Origin: Blautia sp. SC05B48
GTDB taxonomy: Bacteria > Bacillota > Clostridia > Lachnospirales > Lachnospiraceae
Reading direction: 5' to 3'
Length of the DNA stretch: 64,000 bases
Assembly (NCBI RefSeq): GCF_005848555.1
Contig: NZ_CP040518.1
Span: forward strand, 2,355,001-2,419,000
Below the pieces are notes generated by a model that was not told the DNA's origin, made no database searches, and worked only from the letters and a program-made list of their open reading frames with translations. Position 1 is the first letter of the stretch; each line of letters begins with the position of its first letter. The position numbers and the translations under genes are program-made. Shown piece after piece: positions 53,484 to 61,743 of the stretch.

Positions 53484-56400
53484 ATGTGGGAAATTAACTG
53501 GAAAAAGTTTGAAATAAAGAATCCAAAAGCAACAGAAGCATTTGAAACATTGTGTTATTTTTTGTTTTGCCGTAAATTTAATATTACAGAAGGAATTCGG
53601 ACAGACTTTAATCAAGTTGGTTTGGAAACAGAGCCGGTGAAAGATTCAAATGGAGAATACTGGGGCTTTCAATCAAAATTTTTTGATAAAAAAATAAATT
53701 ATAATAATATTGCTTCATCTATAGGGAAGGCATTGGAACACTATTCGGATTTGAAGCATATAATTATTTATTTAAATCAAGAGGCGCAAACATCCTGTAA
53801 AAATGCACAAGCTATAGAAAAAAGATGTTTGAAAGCTGGTGTATCTGTGGAATGGTTTTTGCCAGAGAATTTTAAAATCAGTTTAAATAATGTGAAAAAT
53901 CGAGATTTAGCAGAATTTTATTTTGGTGAGACAGATGCAATACGAGTATTATCTGATAGTAAAGATATAAGACTTAATACATTGTTGCAGTCTAAAGAGT
54001 ATGTTGAATTAAAATTGCAAAAGCAAACTAAAAGTATAAAAATAAGCGATTACAGCAATGAAATAATGAAGTCAGCATATAAATTGCACCTTTTTTCTGG
54101 GGCAGCAGGATCGGGAAAAAGTGTTTGTATGCGAAAATTATTTAATATTTATGGTGGATTTGAATGTGAAAAAGAAGAGGAACAGCAAAAAGTAATAAAT
54201 GAAACGGGTGCATTATGTATATTTGTTAGCCTTAACAAAACGTCGTTGGACTCACTAGAGAATATTATTTATGCATATAAAAATTTCTATTCACTTAATA
54301 ATCAATATAATAAATTTATATATTTGCTTGATGGATTAGATGAAGTTCCAAACAGTTCCATAACGGGAACAATATTATTTATCGAGGAACTTCTGGAAAA
54401 AGAATCAACCAAAAAGGTTATTATATCTAGCAGATTGTCGAGTAATAATAAGATTGTGTTAAAAACGACATTTTCGGATGTGTCAGAATATACAATTGAA
54501 AATCTGGAACAGAAAGAAATTGAGGAATATTTTAAAAATAAGAACGATGAAAAAAAGACAGAGAGATTGAAGGAGTTACATAAAAAAATTCCTCATTTGT
54601 ACGACAATGTAACCGATATATTGACGCTTGCGATGCTTTGGAAATATATTTTTCAAATAACAGATGCGAATGTTTTTCCCGAACTGATGGAATTAAGTGT
54701 GAATGCTACATTAGATGATATTCATCATAGAAAAAATTTAGATACATTAAATTTACCAAATCCAAAAGAAGCAGAAATTATAGAATTAAATAAAAAGTTG
54801 GCATTTTATTTGTTTGAGAACGATCAATTTAGCTTTAATCAACAGCAATTGAATAAAGTAATAGGTGAAACATTTCCAAGGTGTGATTATAAATCAGTAA
54901 ATGAAATTGCTGGATATTTGGCAGATAATTTTTTTGATTCGTCAATTACAGATAACATGCAGACATATGCATATCGTCATAGACGATTTTTGGAGTATTT
55001 CACTCTTTTGTCTATTGAAAATAAAATACAGAAGAATATGAATTACTTGCGAGAAAAAAAGATTATAATAAATCAGGATTTATTTGATAATATGTTGATC
55101 CCATATTTGCACAGTAAGGCGATAAAAAATCAAGATTTACCCTTATCTTTTGAAGCAGGCTTATTTAATGTGTATATGGGAAATGATAAGGCATGGGGAG
55201 TAGAAAAGAATTTTTACTATTGGTCGATTTGGATTGTTTATGCGATTGCTGCATTACCAGATCACATTTTTCAAAATTTAGTAGAAGATAGTAGTCTTCC
55301 GATTTCTAATTTCTTTACTTTGATGCCAGAAAAGTTAATCTCTATCGCCAGAGAAAATGATAAACCAAAATACAATTCAGATTTCAACCAATATTATTTG
55401 AATTTTGTGCTTCTTATTTCATTACTACATAAGTTCCAAAAGAATGAATGGTTGAATAAAATGCTGGCGAAATATGATGAGTTTAAAGAAATTTGTATGG
55501 AAAAAGGAATTCTCTTCAACACTACATCAAATAAAGAAAATAATTTAGTGTGGGAAAGTATTTTTTATATAGAAACCGTTATCTATAGCGAGAGTATAGA
55601 TAAATATGCAGATTTCTTTATTGAGAATGTCAATGGGGAAATAGATTCAATCATGAAAGAATATGTAGGTACAGAAATACATGCTGCAAGAGGATTCTAT
55701 TATAATTTATTGCTTTTTCATCCAAAGAAATGTACGGAGATTATTTCACGAATGAGTATGAATCAAATAAGTTTATTCATATTTGCAGCAGTGAAAGCAG
55801 AGTGCTTACCTATAATTTATGAAAATTCTGAAATTGAAGAAGCTCTTACTAAAAAATTGAATTGCGTTATAGAAGGATCAGGGTTAGGAACAACATTATG
55901 TTTAAGCATGAAAAAAATGCTAGGAGGTACATTATCAGAGATTGAAAAAACGGAAGTGTCTTCTTATTTAAAAGAAAATCCTTTTAGGGAAACTTCCGTC
56001 TTTTGGAAGGAATGTTCTGATGCGACTGGATTTATTTTATCAATATTTGATGATCTAATAGATATTGTTCCGATCGATTCGAGTATGAGACAATATATTG
56101 AGGCGTATAAGAAATACATGAGTCTGTTGGAAAATAAGATTACAATTTCAGGATTTGTTAGTGCGGTAAGAGATTATTTGAATAGAAAATCGAATGCGAT
56201 TTATTGTATACGGATTTTATTAGGCAAAGCGTTAGCTGTATGCTCAGACGATGATCTTCTGATCAAAGGAACAATGGATTATTTAAATTATAATATGAAA
56301 AACGGTGGATTATATATAGTTTATCATATGATGAAGTTACATAATCTGAACAGATTTAAAAAATTAGCAACTAATTCTGTACTAAAGGTGTTGAATGATC

Positions 56401-57578
56401 CTGAAAACTATCGGGATATAGGCTACGAAAGCACAAGTGATGTAATGTTTATGTTAGCATTTATTATTTCTGAAATTGATGAGAAAGTTTCCTGTGAAAT
56501 ATTATTGCAAGGAATTTGCAATGGAATGCTACGTATGAATGAAAGAAAAGATACTATTGGAGATTACAAACTATTAGAAGGATTGGAGGAACTTCTTAAA
56601 AATAACTGGCTTTCGGAACAACAATTGAAAGAGTATTTAGATCGAATTGTTTTAATTGCAAATAAAATGGATATATATCATATAGATAATGATGTTCATG
56701 GACAACTTATAGAAATGCTCTTAAAATATGATTTTGAAATGGCTGAATATTATTATAGAGAAATAGAAGGAAAGATAGGGATTTATAATGAAATCCATTT
56801 TCGATTTGCTGAAGGATTGGCATATAGAGGTAGAAAAATAGAAGATATTGAGAATGTTCTCTATAATATGGTAGATTCTTATGACAATTATTTTGGTAAA
56901 TTAGGAAAAGAAGGAAATGACTACAAAATAAGAATATATCTTTATCTTGCAACGTGTGATTTTTATTCGGAAAATGAAAAAAATGAATGTTTTAAAAAGG
57001 TGTGTGAAGAATTAGAACATTTAGAGGAGAAAGGATGGGAGAAAGAACTAGGTTCTGCGGAATATGAAATTTATGTAGATTTGTGTAATAAATATGATAT
57101 GGAAAATGATGTACACAAGGCTAAAGAATATAGTTTTGATTCTGTAGAAAAAAGAAATGAACTGAACAGCTTGAATGAGATCAAAAAGGTAAAATCCATT
57201 GATGAATTAAAAGCGTTTATAGAAAAAATGAATCAAGAAATCAGAGTTGACAATTTAGAAAGCAATCAGATGCTTGTACAAAAATGCATTGATTTAAACG
57301 GAAATATAAATGATATTTTGAACCTGATGAAAAAGCAATATTATCCTAGTTCTATAAATGGTTCAGCAAATGGCATGAATTTTTGGATGACGGTTGTGGC
57401 AGCATTACAAAATCCGAAAGCAAAAGGAAGTATGATGAGATATCTTCTGGAGCAGGGAGGTGGTCATGATGGCTTTAGTGAACTAATTAAGGTATTTGGA
57501 GAAATGAAAAATAAGAACATATGCATAAGAACATTTAATATAATGCTTAATTGTGTGGAATTTTTGCTGTATGATTAA
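53484..57578 (+). CDS. Nuclease-NACHT STAND protein, probable antiphage effector
   Basis: 1364 residues. Residues 1-150: restriction-endonuclease-like domain with Glu21 (AFETLCYFLF), GLETEP (Glu48/Glu50) and GFQSK (Gln63-x-Lys65), the E...E...QxK form of PD-(D/E)XK seen on Avs and bNACHT proteins. Residues about 200-350: NACHT-type ATPase with Walker A GAAGSGKS at 206-213, Walker B FIYLLDGLDEVP at 278-289 and sensor IISSR at 313-317. The remaining 900 or so residues are leucine/aromatic-rich and look helical, the probable ligand-sensing region. Known relatives sense phage proteins, oligomerise and degrade DNA. The ATG at 53484 follows AAAGGAAG. It is monocistronic and the last cargo gene before the right end. 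Function is inferred from architecture. Confidence 0.85.
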   Translation: MWEINWKKFEIKNPKATEAFETLCYFLFCRKFNITEGIRTDFNQVGLETEPVKDSNGEYWGFQSKFFDKKINYNNIASSIGKALEHYSDLKHIIIYLNQEAQTSCKNAQAIEKRCLKAGVSVEWFLPENFKISLNNVKNRDLAEFYFGETDAIRVLSDSKDIRLNTLLQSKEYVELKLQKQTKSIKISDYSNEIMKSAYKLHLFSGAAGSGKSVCMRKLFNIYGGFECEKEEEQQKVINETGALCIFVSLNKTSLDSLENIIYAYKNFYSLNNQYNKFIYLLDGLDEVPNSSITGTILFIEELLEKESTKKVIISSRLSSNNKIVLKTTFSDVSEYTIENLEQKEIEEYFKNKNDEKKTERLKELHKKIPHLYDNVTDILTLAMLWKYIFQITDANVFPELMELSVNATLDDIHHRKNLDTLNLPNPKEAEIIELNKKLAFYLFENDQFSFNQQQLNKVIGETFPRCDYKSVNEIAGYLADNFFDSSITDNMQTYAYRHRRFLEYFTLLSIENKIQKNMNYLREKKIIINQDLFDNMLIPYLHSKAIKNQDLPLSFEAGLFNVYMGNDKAWGVEKNFYYWSIWIVYAIAALPDHIFQNLVEDSSLPISNFFTLMPEKLISIARENDKPKYNSDFNQYYLNFVLLISLLHKFQKNEWLNKMLAKYDEFKEICMEKGILFNTTSNKENNLVWESIFYIETVIYSESIDKYADFFIENVNGEIDSIMKEYVGTEIHAARGFYYNLLLFHPKKCTEIISRMSMNQISLFIFAAVKAECLPIIYENSEIEEALTKKLNCVIEGSGLGTTLCLSMKKMLGGTLSEIEKTEVSSYLKENPFRETSVFWKECSDATGFILSIFDDLIDIVPIDSSMRQYIEAYKKYMSLLENKITISGFVSAVRDYLNRKSNAIYCIRILLGKALAVCSDDDLLIKGTMDYLNYNMKNGGLYIVYHMMKLHNLNRFKKLATNSVLKVLNDPENYRDIGYESTSDVMFMLAFIISEIDEKVSCEILLQGICNGMLRMNERKDTIGDYKLLEGLEELLKNNWLSEQQLKEYLDRIVLIANKMDIYHIDNDVHGQLIEMLLKYDFEMAEYYYREIEGKIGIYNEIHFRFAEGLAYRGRKIEDIENVLYNMVDSYDNYFGKLGKEGNDYKIRIYLYLATCDFYSENEKNECFKKVCEELEHLEEKGWEKELGSAEYEIYVDLCNKYDMENDVHKAKEYSFDSVEKRNELNSLNEIKKVKSIDELKAFIEKMNQEIRVDNLESNQMLVQKCIDLNGNINDILNLMKKQYYPSSINGSANGMNFWMTVVAALQNPKAKGSMMRYLLEQGGGHDGFSELIKVFGEMKNKNICIRTFNIMLNCVEFLLYD

Positions 57579-57641
57579 AAGCGATAAAACATTGAAATTT
57601 GTATAAAAATTAGCTATAATATCATAGCAAGGTTTATACTA

Positions 57642-57916
57642 TGTAAAGGGCAAACTTCATTATCCTGAAAAAGGTAAAAATGATTAGCGTCCAGCTGAAA
57701 AAATTAAACCTTGAGATATGGGAATTTTACTCATATCCCAAGGTTTTTTAATTTTCCCACATAGTAAAAACCCCGAAAACACGGTGATTTTCAAATAAAA
57801 TATTGATTTTATTTAGTTTCCCGATTGCTGAAATCAGCAAAGGGAGCAGATTTGAGAAAAATGAATAAGGATAATTTGAATTGTCCTTTCGAGGATAGTC
57901 AACTTTTTCAAAAACA
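57642..57916 (+). repeat. 275-bp TGT...ACA end unit, right copy
   Basis: Same orientation and sequence as 40952-41226. Its ACA (57914-57916) is the outer right boundary of the element, followed by TCACG. It is preceded by TACTA, so it too lacks its own duplication. The stretch 57579-57641 before it shows no gene or terminator. Confidence 0.9.
57709..57749 (+). terminator. Intrinsic terminator inside the right end unit
   Basis: Second copy of the CCTTGAGATATG/CATATCCCAAGG hairpin with its T run; it would end transcription from the NACHT gene. Confidence 0.75.
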
Positions 57917-57921
57917 TCACG
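57917..57921. repeat. Target site duplication, right copy
   Basis: TCACG directly after the terminal ACA, matching 40947-40951. Confidence 0.9.
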
Positions 57922-57926
57922 GAATC

Positions 57927-57961
57927 CCGGCAGATTTTTACGGATCTGCCGGTTTTTTTTT
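57927..57961 (+). terminator. Original gpmI terminator, displaced by the transposon
   Basis: CCGGCAGAT and ATCTGCCGG form a perfect nine-base stem followed by eight to nine Ts. Without the element it would lie about 25 bases after the gpmI stop; it now sits 17 kb away. Confidence 0.88.
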
Positions 57962-58009
57962 ATCCGATTGTTTCTGTTTCCACACATGAAAAAAAATTTC
58001 AAAATCATC

Positions 58010-58038
58010 TTGTAAAATCATTCCATTTCAACTATAAT
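58010..58038 (+). promoter_or_regulatory. Promoter of the MATE gene at 58167
   Basis: TTGTAA (58010-58015) and TATAAT (58033-58038) with a 17-base spacer; leader of about 120 bases. Confidence 0.7.
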
Positions 58039-58074
58039 CCCTCTGATACATAAAAACAGGTAACTTTTGAGTAA

Positions 58075-58088
58075 CTGTAAAGTTACAG
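58075..58088. promoter_or_regulatory. Palindrome in the MATE leader
   Basis: CTGTAA-AG-TTACAG, a perfect six-base inverted repeat about 35 bases downstream of the expected transcription start, with another GTAACT word just before it. It is a possible operator for a MarR- or GntR-like repressor, or an mRNA hairpin. Confidence 0.4.
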
Positions 58089-58166
58089 AAAGAATAATAA
58101 AAAGAATAACAAAAAGCAGCACAAAGTTTATGAACGATCAAATTAAATGGGGGGAAGGAAGATTTC

Positions 58167-59519
58167 ATGAAAACAGACATGACGCAGGGAAAACCGGTAA
58201 AAGTGCTCCTGGGATTTACGATCCCGGTATTTATCGGTAATGTATTTCAGCAGTTCTACAATATGGTAGATGCGGTGGTTGTAGGAAAATTTGTAGGAAC
58301 AAAGGCACTGGCGGCAGTTGGCTCAACAGGAACTATCATCTTTTTGATCATAGGCTTTCTTCTGGGACTTACTGCCGGTTTTACCGTACTGACTGCACAG
58401 AAGTACGGTGCGGGAAAAATGGATGAGATGCGTCAGACCGTGGGAAATGCACTGATCCTGACAGCGCTGATCTCGGCAGTGATGACAGCAGTCAGCATGA
58501 CAGGTATGCATGCACTTCTGAAATTTATGCACACGCCGGATGATATTTTCAAGGATGCATATGCTTACGTTATGATCATCTGCGGAGGGATTTTTGCCCA
58601 GGCATTATATAATATCCTGGCCAGTATTCTTCGTGCACTGGGAAACAGTAAGGTACCACTGTATTTTCTGATCTTGTCTGCAATGCTGAATATTGTGCTT
58701 GACCTTGTATTTATCATCGTGTTTAAACTGGGAGCACCTGGAGCAGCCTGGGCTACCATTATTTCCCAGGGAGTTTCTGGAGTCTTATGTCTGGTATATA
58801 TCTGGAAGTTTGTGCCGGAGCTCCGTATGAAAAAAGAAGACTGGTATTTCAGACGTAACCTCGCAGCCAAACAGATCGGTGTGGGAATCCCAATGGGACT
58901 GCAGTATTCTATCACGGCGATCGGAACCATGATGGTACAGTCCGCCTTAAATATGCTTGGCTCCTATGCGGTGGCGGCGTTTACAGCAGGAAGTAAGATC
59001 GAGCAGATCTTCACCCAGGCATTTGTGGCACAGGGAACTGCCAGCGCTACCTACAATGCACAGAATATCGGAGCCGGAAAGCTTGAGAGAGTGCGGGAAG
59101 GTTTTCGAGCTTCGCATTTTATAGGAATTGTATATTCTGTTGTTGTTGGTGGTTTTCTGCTCTTTGCGGGAAAATATTTCGCATATCTGTTTATCTCAGA
59201 CAACATTGGAGAAGTACTTCCTATGGTAGCAATCTATGTAAAATGTGTGGCATTGTTTTTTATTCCTCTGTATTTTGTCAATGTGCTGCGAAACGGGATC
59301 CAGGGAATGGGCTATGGCCTTCTTCCTATGATGGCCGGTGTGGCTGAGCTTGCAGGAAGAGGGATCACCGCTACCATTGCGGCCGGAAAAAGCAGCTATA
59401 TCGGTACCTGTCTTGCAAGTCCGGTGGCCTGGATCTTTGCGACGGTGCTCCTTTGGGTAATGTACTTCTATGTTATGAAAGATATGGCGCGGAAGCTGTA
59501 CGGTACAAATAAGTTATAA
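58167..59519 (+). CDS. MATE-family efflux transporter
   Basis: 450 residues, 12 TM segments, of the NorM/DinF-related group: IPVFIGNVFQQFYNMVDAVVVGKFVG at the start is the typical TM1 text, and the same pattern recurs in the second half. It exports drugs or metabolites with Na+ or H+; the substrate is unknown. GGGGGGAAGGAAG lies upstream. It is the first host gene after the transposon. Confidence 0.9.
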   Translation: MKTDMTQGKPVKVLLGFTIPVFIGNVFQQFYNMVDAVVVGKFVGTKALAAVGSTGTIIFLIIGFLLGLTAGFTVLTAQKYGAGKMDEMRQTVGNALILTALISAVMTAVSMTGMHALLKFMHTPDDIFKDAYAYVMIICGGIFAQALYNILASILRALGNSKVPLYFLILSAMLNIVLDLVFIIVFKLGAPGAAWATIISQGVSGVLCLVYIWKFVPELRMKKEDWYFRRNLAAKQIGVGIPMGLQYSITAIGTMMVQSALNMLGSYAVAAFTAGSKIEQIFTQAFVAQGTASATYNAQNIGAGKLERVREGFRASHFIGIVYSVVVGGFLLFAGKYFAYLFISDNIGEVLPMVAIYVKCVALFFIPLYFVNVLRNGIQGMGYGLLPMMAGVAELAGRGITATIAAGKSSYIGTCLASPVAWIFATVLLWVMYFYVMKDMARKLYGTNKL

Positions 59520-59645
59520 AAAAAACATGAAATGAGATGCAATTTCTGGAAAGTATGATATAATGAAAAGGCTGGTGAGTAAGACCAGAAAGTATCAATG
59601 GAAAGGTGCCTTTTTGAAGGCACATGAACATAGAGGTGGATAAAT

Positions 59646-61280
59646 ATGAGCAACGATGAAAAGAGGGATATCGAGGACAGGATCAATGATGCCATGGCAA
59701 AGATCGTCAGTGATACTGTAGGAGAGCCTCATCCTGAAAATAAAAAAGACAGATCAGCTGCTCACAAGTCGGCAAGACCTTCGAAATCAGCAAGGCCAAG
59801 GAAAATCACCTACGTACCTATCGATGAATCTGAATTTGAACCTATCGTTATACCCGAAAAGAAAAAGCATAAGGCACTGAAGGTGACCGGAATGATCGCT
59901 GCCATGGTTTTTGTAGTGGTGGGCTGTGCATATGCAGGATTATCCTATTATTACACCAGTCATTTCTTTGAGGGCACAACGATCAACGGGATTGACAGCT
60001 CCAACAGGACTGCATATGAGGTGGAGCAGGAAATCGCAAAAAAAATGGAAGGCTATTCCATCCAGGTAAAGGCCAGAAATCAGGATACGCAGACCATAGA
60101 GGGAGCGGATATTGATTATCGTTATATATCCAGTGGTGAAGTTCTGAAGCTTCTGAAAGAGCAGAAGCCCTACGAATGGGTGAAAGGATTTTTTGAAAAG
60201 ACGACTTACACGGCCAGTGAGCAGACTGCTTTTGACAAGTTAAAGCTGGAGACAGAAGTGAAAGGACTGAATTGTGCCCGGAAAGAGAATCAGGTAGCAC
60301 CGGAGAACGCGTACGTAAGCTTTAATGATTCCGAATTTACGATCGTGCCGGATACAGAGGGAAGTCAGCTGAAGGTAAAAGAAGCCTATCAGATGATCAG
60401 TGATGCTATCAGCAGCGATGAAGGTGAAGTAGATCTTGGCAGTAACCCGGATGCTTATGTGAAGGCAGATGTGACCAGTGACAATGCAGATCTGCAGGCA
60501 ACGGTGGATGCATATAATAACTTTGCGAGGGCAAGCATCACCTACACATTTGGAGATGAGACAGTAACACTTGATGGAAGCACCATCAAAAACTGGCTGC
60601 AGTTTGGCGAAAAGGGGCAGCTGATCCAGGATGATGCATCCTTCAAACAGCATATCGTGGATTATGTGGCACAGCTTGCTGCGGATCATGATACAGTAGG
60701 TACAGAGCGTCAGTTCCAGACAACAAGCGGAAGAACTGTTTCGGTTTCCGGTTCTGCATATGGCTGGAAAATCGATCAGGACGGAGAGGTGGCACAGCTT
60801 ACCCAGGAGATCCAGTCCGGGGCTCAGACGACCAGAGAGCCGGTTTATTCCATGAGAGCCAATTCTTATGGTGTGAATGATCTGGGAAATACCTACATTG
60901 AAGTGGACCTTACAGAACAGTATATGTGGTATTATCAGGATGGAAATGTGATCTTTGAATCAGATATCGTATCCGGACTTGCAAGTGATCCGGAGAGAAA
61001 AACACCTCCTGGAATCTTCACCTTGTACTATAAGAAGAGCCCGGATGTGCTCCGTGGCACCAAGAAAGCAGACGGAACCTATTCCTATGAACAGCCGGTA
61101 ACCTACTGGATGCCGTTTAACGGAGGCATTGGATTCCATGATGCAGACTGGCAGCCGTATTTTGGAGGCGACCGGTATCTGACCGGAGGTTCCCACGGCT
61201 GTATCAATATGCCACCGGATAAAGCGGGAGAGCTTTACAACATTATCCAGTATAATGTACCGATCGTCTGTTTCTATTGA
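59646..61280 (+). CDS. L,D-transpeptidase (YkuD) with N-terminal anchor
   Basis: Cell-wall cross-linking enzyme making 3-3 links or processing peptidoglycan outside the membrane. 544 residues: a cytoplasmic basic N-terminus of about 75 residues (KSARPSKSARPRK), TM anchor at about 79-101, two tandem peptidoglycan-binding-like domains (about 110-400; TINGIDSSNRTAYEVEQEI and its relative), and the YkuD domain with catalytic Cys in GSHGCINMP (about residue 519). AGAGGTGG lies upstream. The architecture is common in Clostridia. Confidence 0.92.
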   Translation: MSNDEKRDIEDRINDAMAKIVSDTVGEPHPENKKDRSAAHKSARPSKSARPRKITYVPIDESEFEPIVIPEKKKHKALKVTGMIAAMVFVVVGCAYAGLSYYYTSHFFEGTTINGIDSSNRTAYEVEQEIAKKMEGYSIQVKARNQDTQTIEGADIDYRYISSGEVLKLLKEQKPYEWVKGFFEKTTYTASEQTAFDKLKLETEVKGLNCARKENQVAPENAYVSFNDSEFTIVPDTEGSQLKVKEAYQMISDAISSDEGEVDLGSNPDAYVKADVTSDNADLQATVDAYNNFARASITYTFGDETVTLDGSTIKNWLQFGEKGQLIQDDASFKQHIVDYVAQLAADHDTVGTERQFQTTSGRTVSVSGSAYGWKIDQDGEVAQLTQEIQSGAQTTREPVYSMRANSYGVNDLGNTYIEVDLTEQYMWYYQDGNVIFESDIVSGLASDPERKTPPGIFTLYYKKSPDVLRGTKKADGTYSYEQPVTYWMPFNGGIGFHDADWQPYFGGDRYLTGGSHGCINMPPDKAGELYNIIQYNVPIVCFY

Positions 61281-61302
61281 TCGGATCTGTAATCAAAAAA
61301 CA

Positions 61303-61344
61303 AACAGGAGCCAGCCGGTGATCCGGTGTGTGGCTCCTGTTCTT
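61303..61344 (+). terminator. Intrinsic terminator after the transpeptidase gene
   Basis: AACAGGAGCCA and TGGCTCCTGTT pair with an inner CCGG/CCGG helix and a short T run. Confidence 0.85.
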
Positions 61345-61362
61345 TAGCAGGAGGAAAATATT

Positions 61363-61662
61363 ATGTTTGATCAGTCATTCAGCTTTATACTTACAATCGC
61401 AGCACTGGTAGTAGGCTTTATGCTTTTTACCGGACACGGTTCCATTTTTATGAAAGGCGGAAACACACAGGCCAGAAACCAGAAGTATGATGAGAAAAAA
61501 ATGGAAAAGGCTTCAGGAATCTGTCTGATACTTATCGGAGTGGCTACAGGAGTTGACGCATTCACCACAAGTGTAGCAGCAAAGATCGCCTATGTAGTAA
61601 TTCTGTTTGTGATACTTGTGGTATTTCTGTTTGTACTCAGAACAAAATGTATCAAAAAATGA
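61363..61662 (+). CDS. DUF3784-like small membrane protein
   Basis: 99 residues with three TM segments (about 8-24, 50-66, 72-92). The FMLFTGHGSIFMKGGNTQARNQKYDEKKMEKASG stretch, split here by position about 19-52, fits the DUF3784 pattern of a TM helix, a GKGS-like turn and a charged loop. No function is known. AGGAGG lies upstream; it has its own ribosome site after the transpeptidase terminator. Confidence 0.7.
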   Translation: MFDQSFSFILTIAALVVGFMLFTGHGSIFMKGGNTQARNQKYDEKKMEKASGICLILIGVATGVDAFTTSVAAKIAYVVILFVILVVFLFVLRTKCIKK

Positions 61663-61676
61663 TCAAAAATATCAGA

Positions 61677-61743
61677 ACTCCCCGTGAAACGGTAACCTGT
61701 CTGATCAGGCTCCGGTATTTGCGGGGAGTTTTTCTGTCTGTAT
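61677..61743. terminator. Terminator between convergent genes
   Basis: AACTCCCCG and CGGGGAGTT pair across a 47-base interior that has its own hairpin potential, followed by TTT; it faces the MATE gene on the minus strand. Confidence 0.7.

Larger units (their letters stand above)
40952..57916 (+). mobile_element. Tn7-like transposon inserted downstream of gpmI (16,965 bp)
   Basis: The element begins TGTAAAGGG, ends AAAAACA and is flanked by TCACG on both sides. The outermost 30 or so bases are imperfect inverted repeats: the left end reads TGT...AAACTTCATTATCCTGAAA, and the right end, read inward, TGT...AAAGTTGACTATCCTCGAA. Inside are tnsA, tnsB, tnsC and a TniQ/TnsD gene adjacent to the left end, then about 11 kb of AT-rich cargo. 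Removing the element and one TCACG restores gpmI followed at once by its terminator. There is no TnsE. Odd: both ends carry an identical 275-bp unit in direct orientation. The TSD shows that the whole interval behaved as one unit at insertion, or that the outer boundaries were kept during later rearrangement. Confidence 0.93.

Noticed and set aside
40952-57916. CRISPR-associated Tn7-like element
   Set aside because: No Cas gene and no repeat-spacer array occur inside the element; targeting appears to depend on TniQ/TnsD alone.
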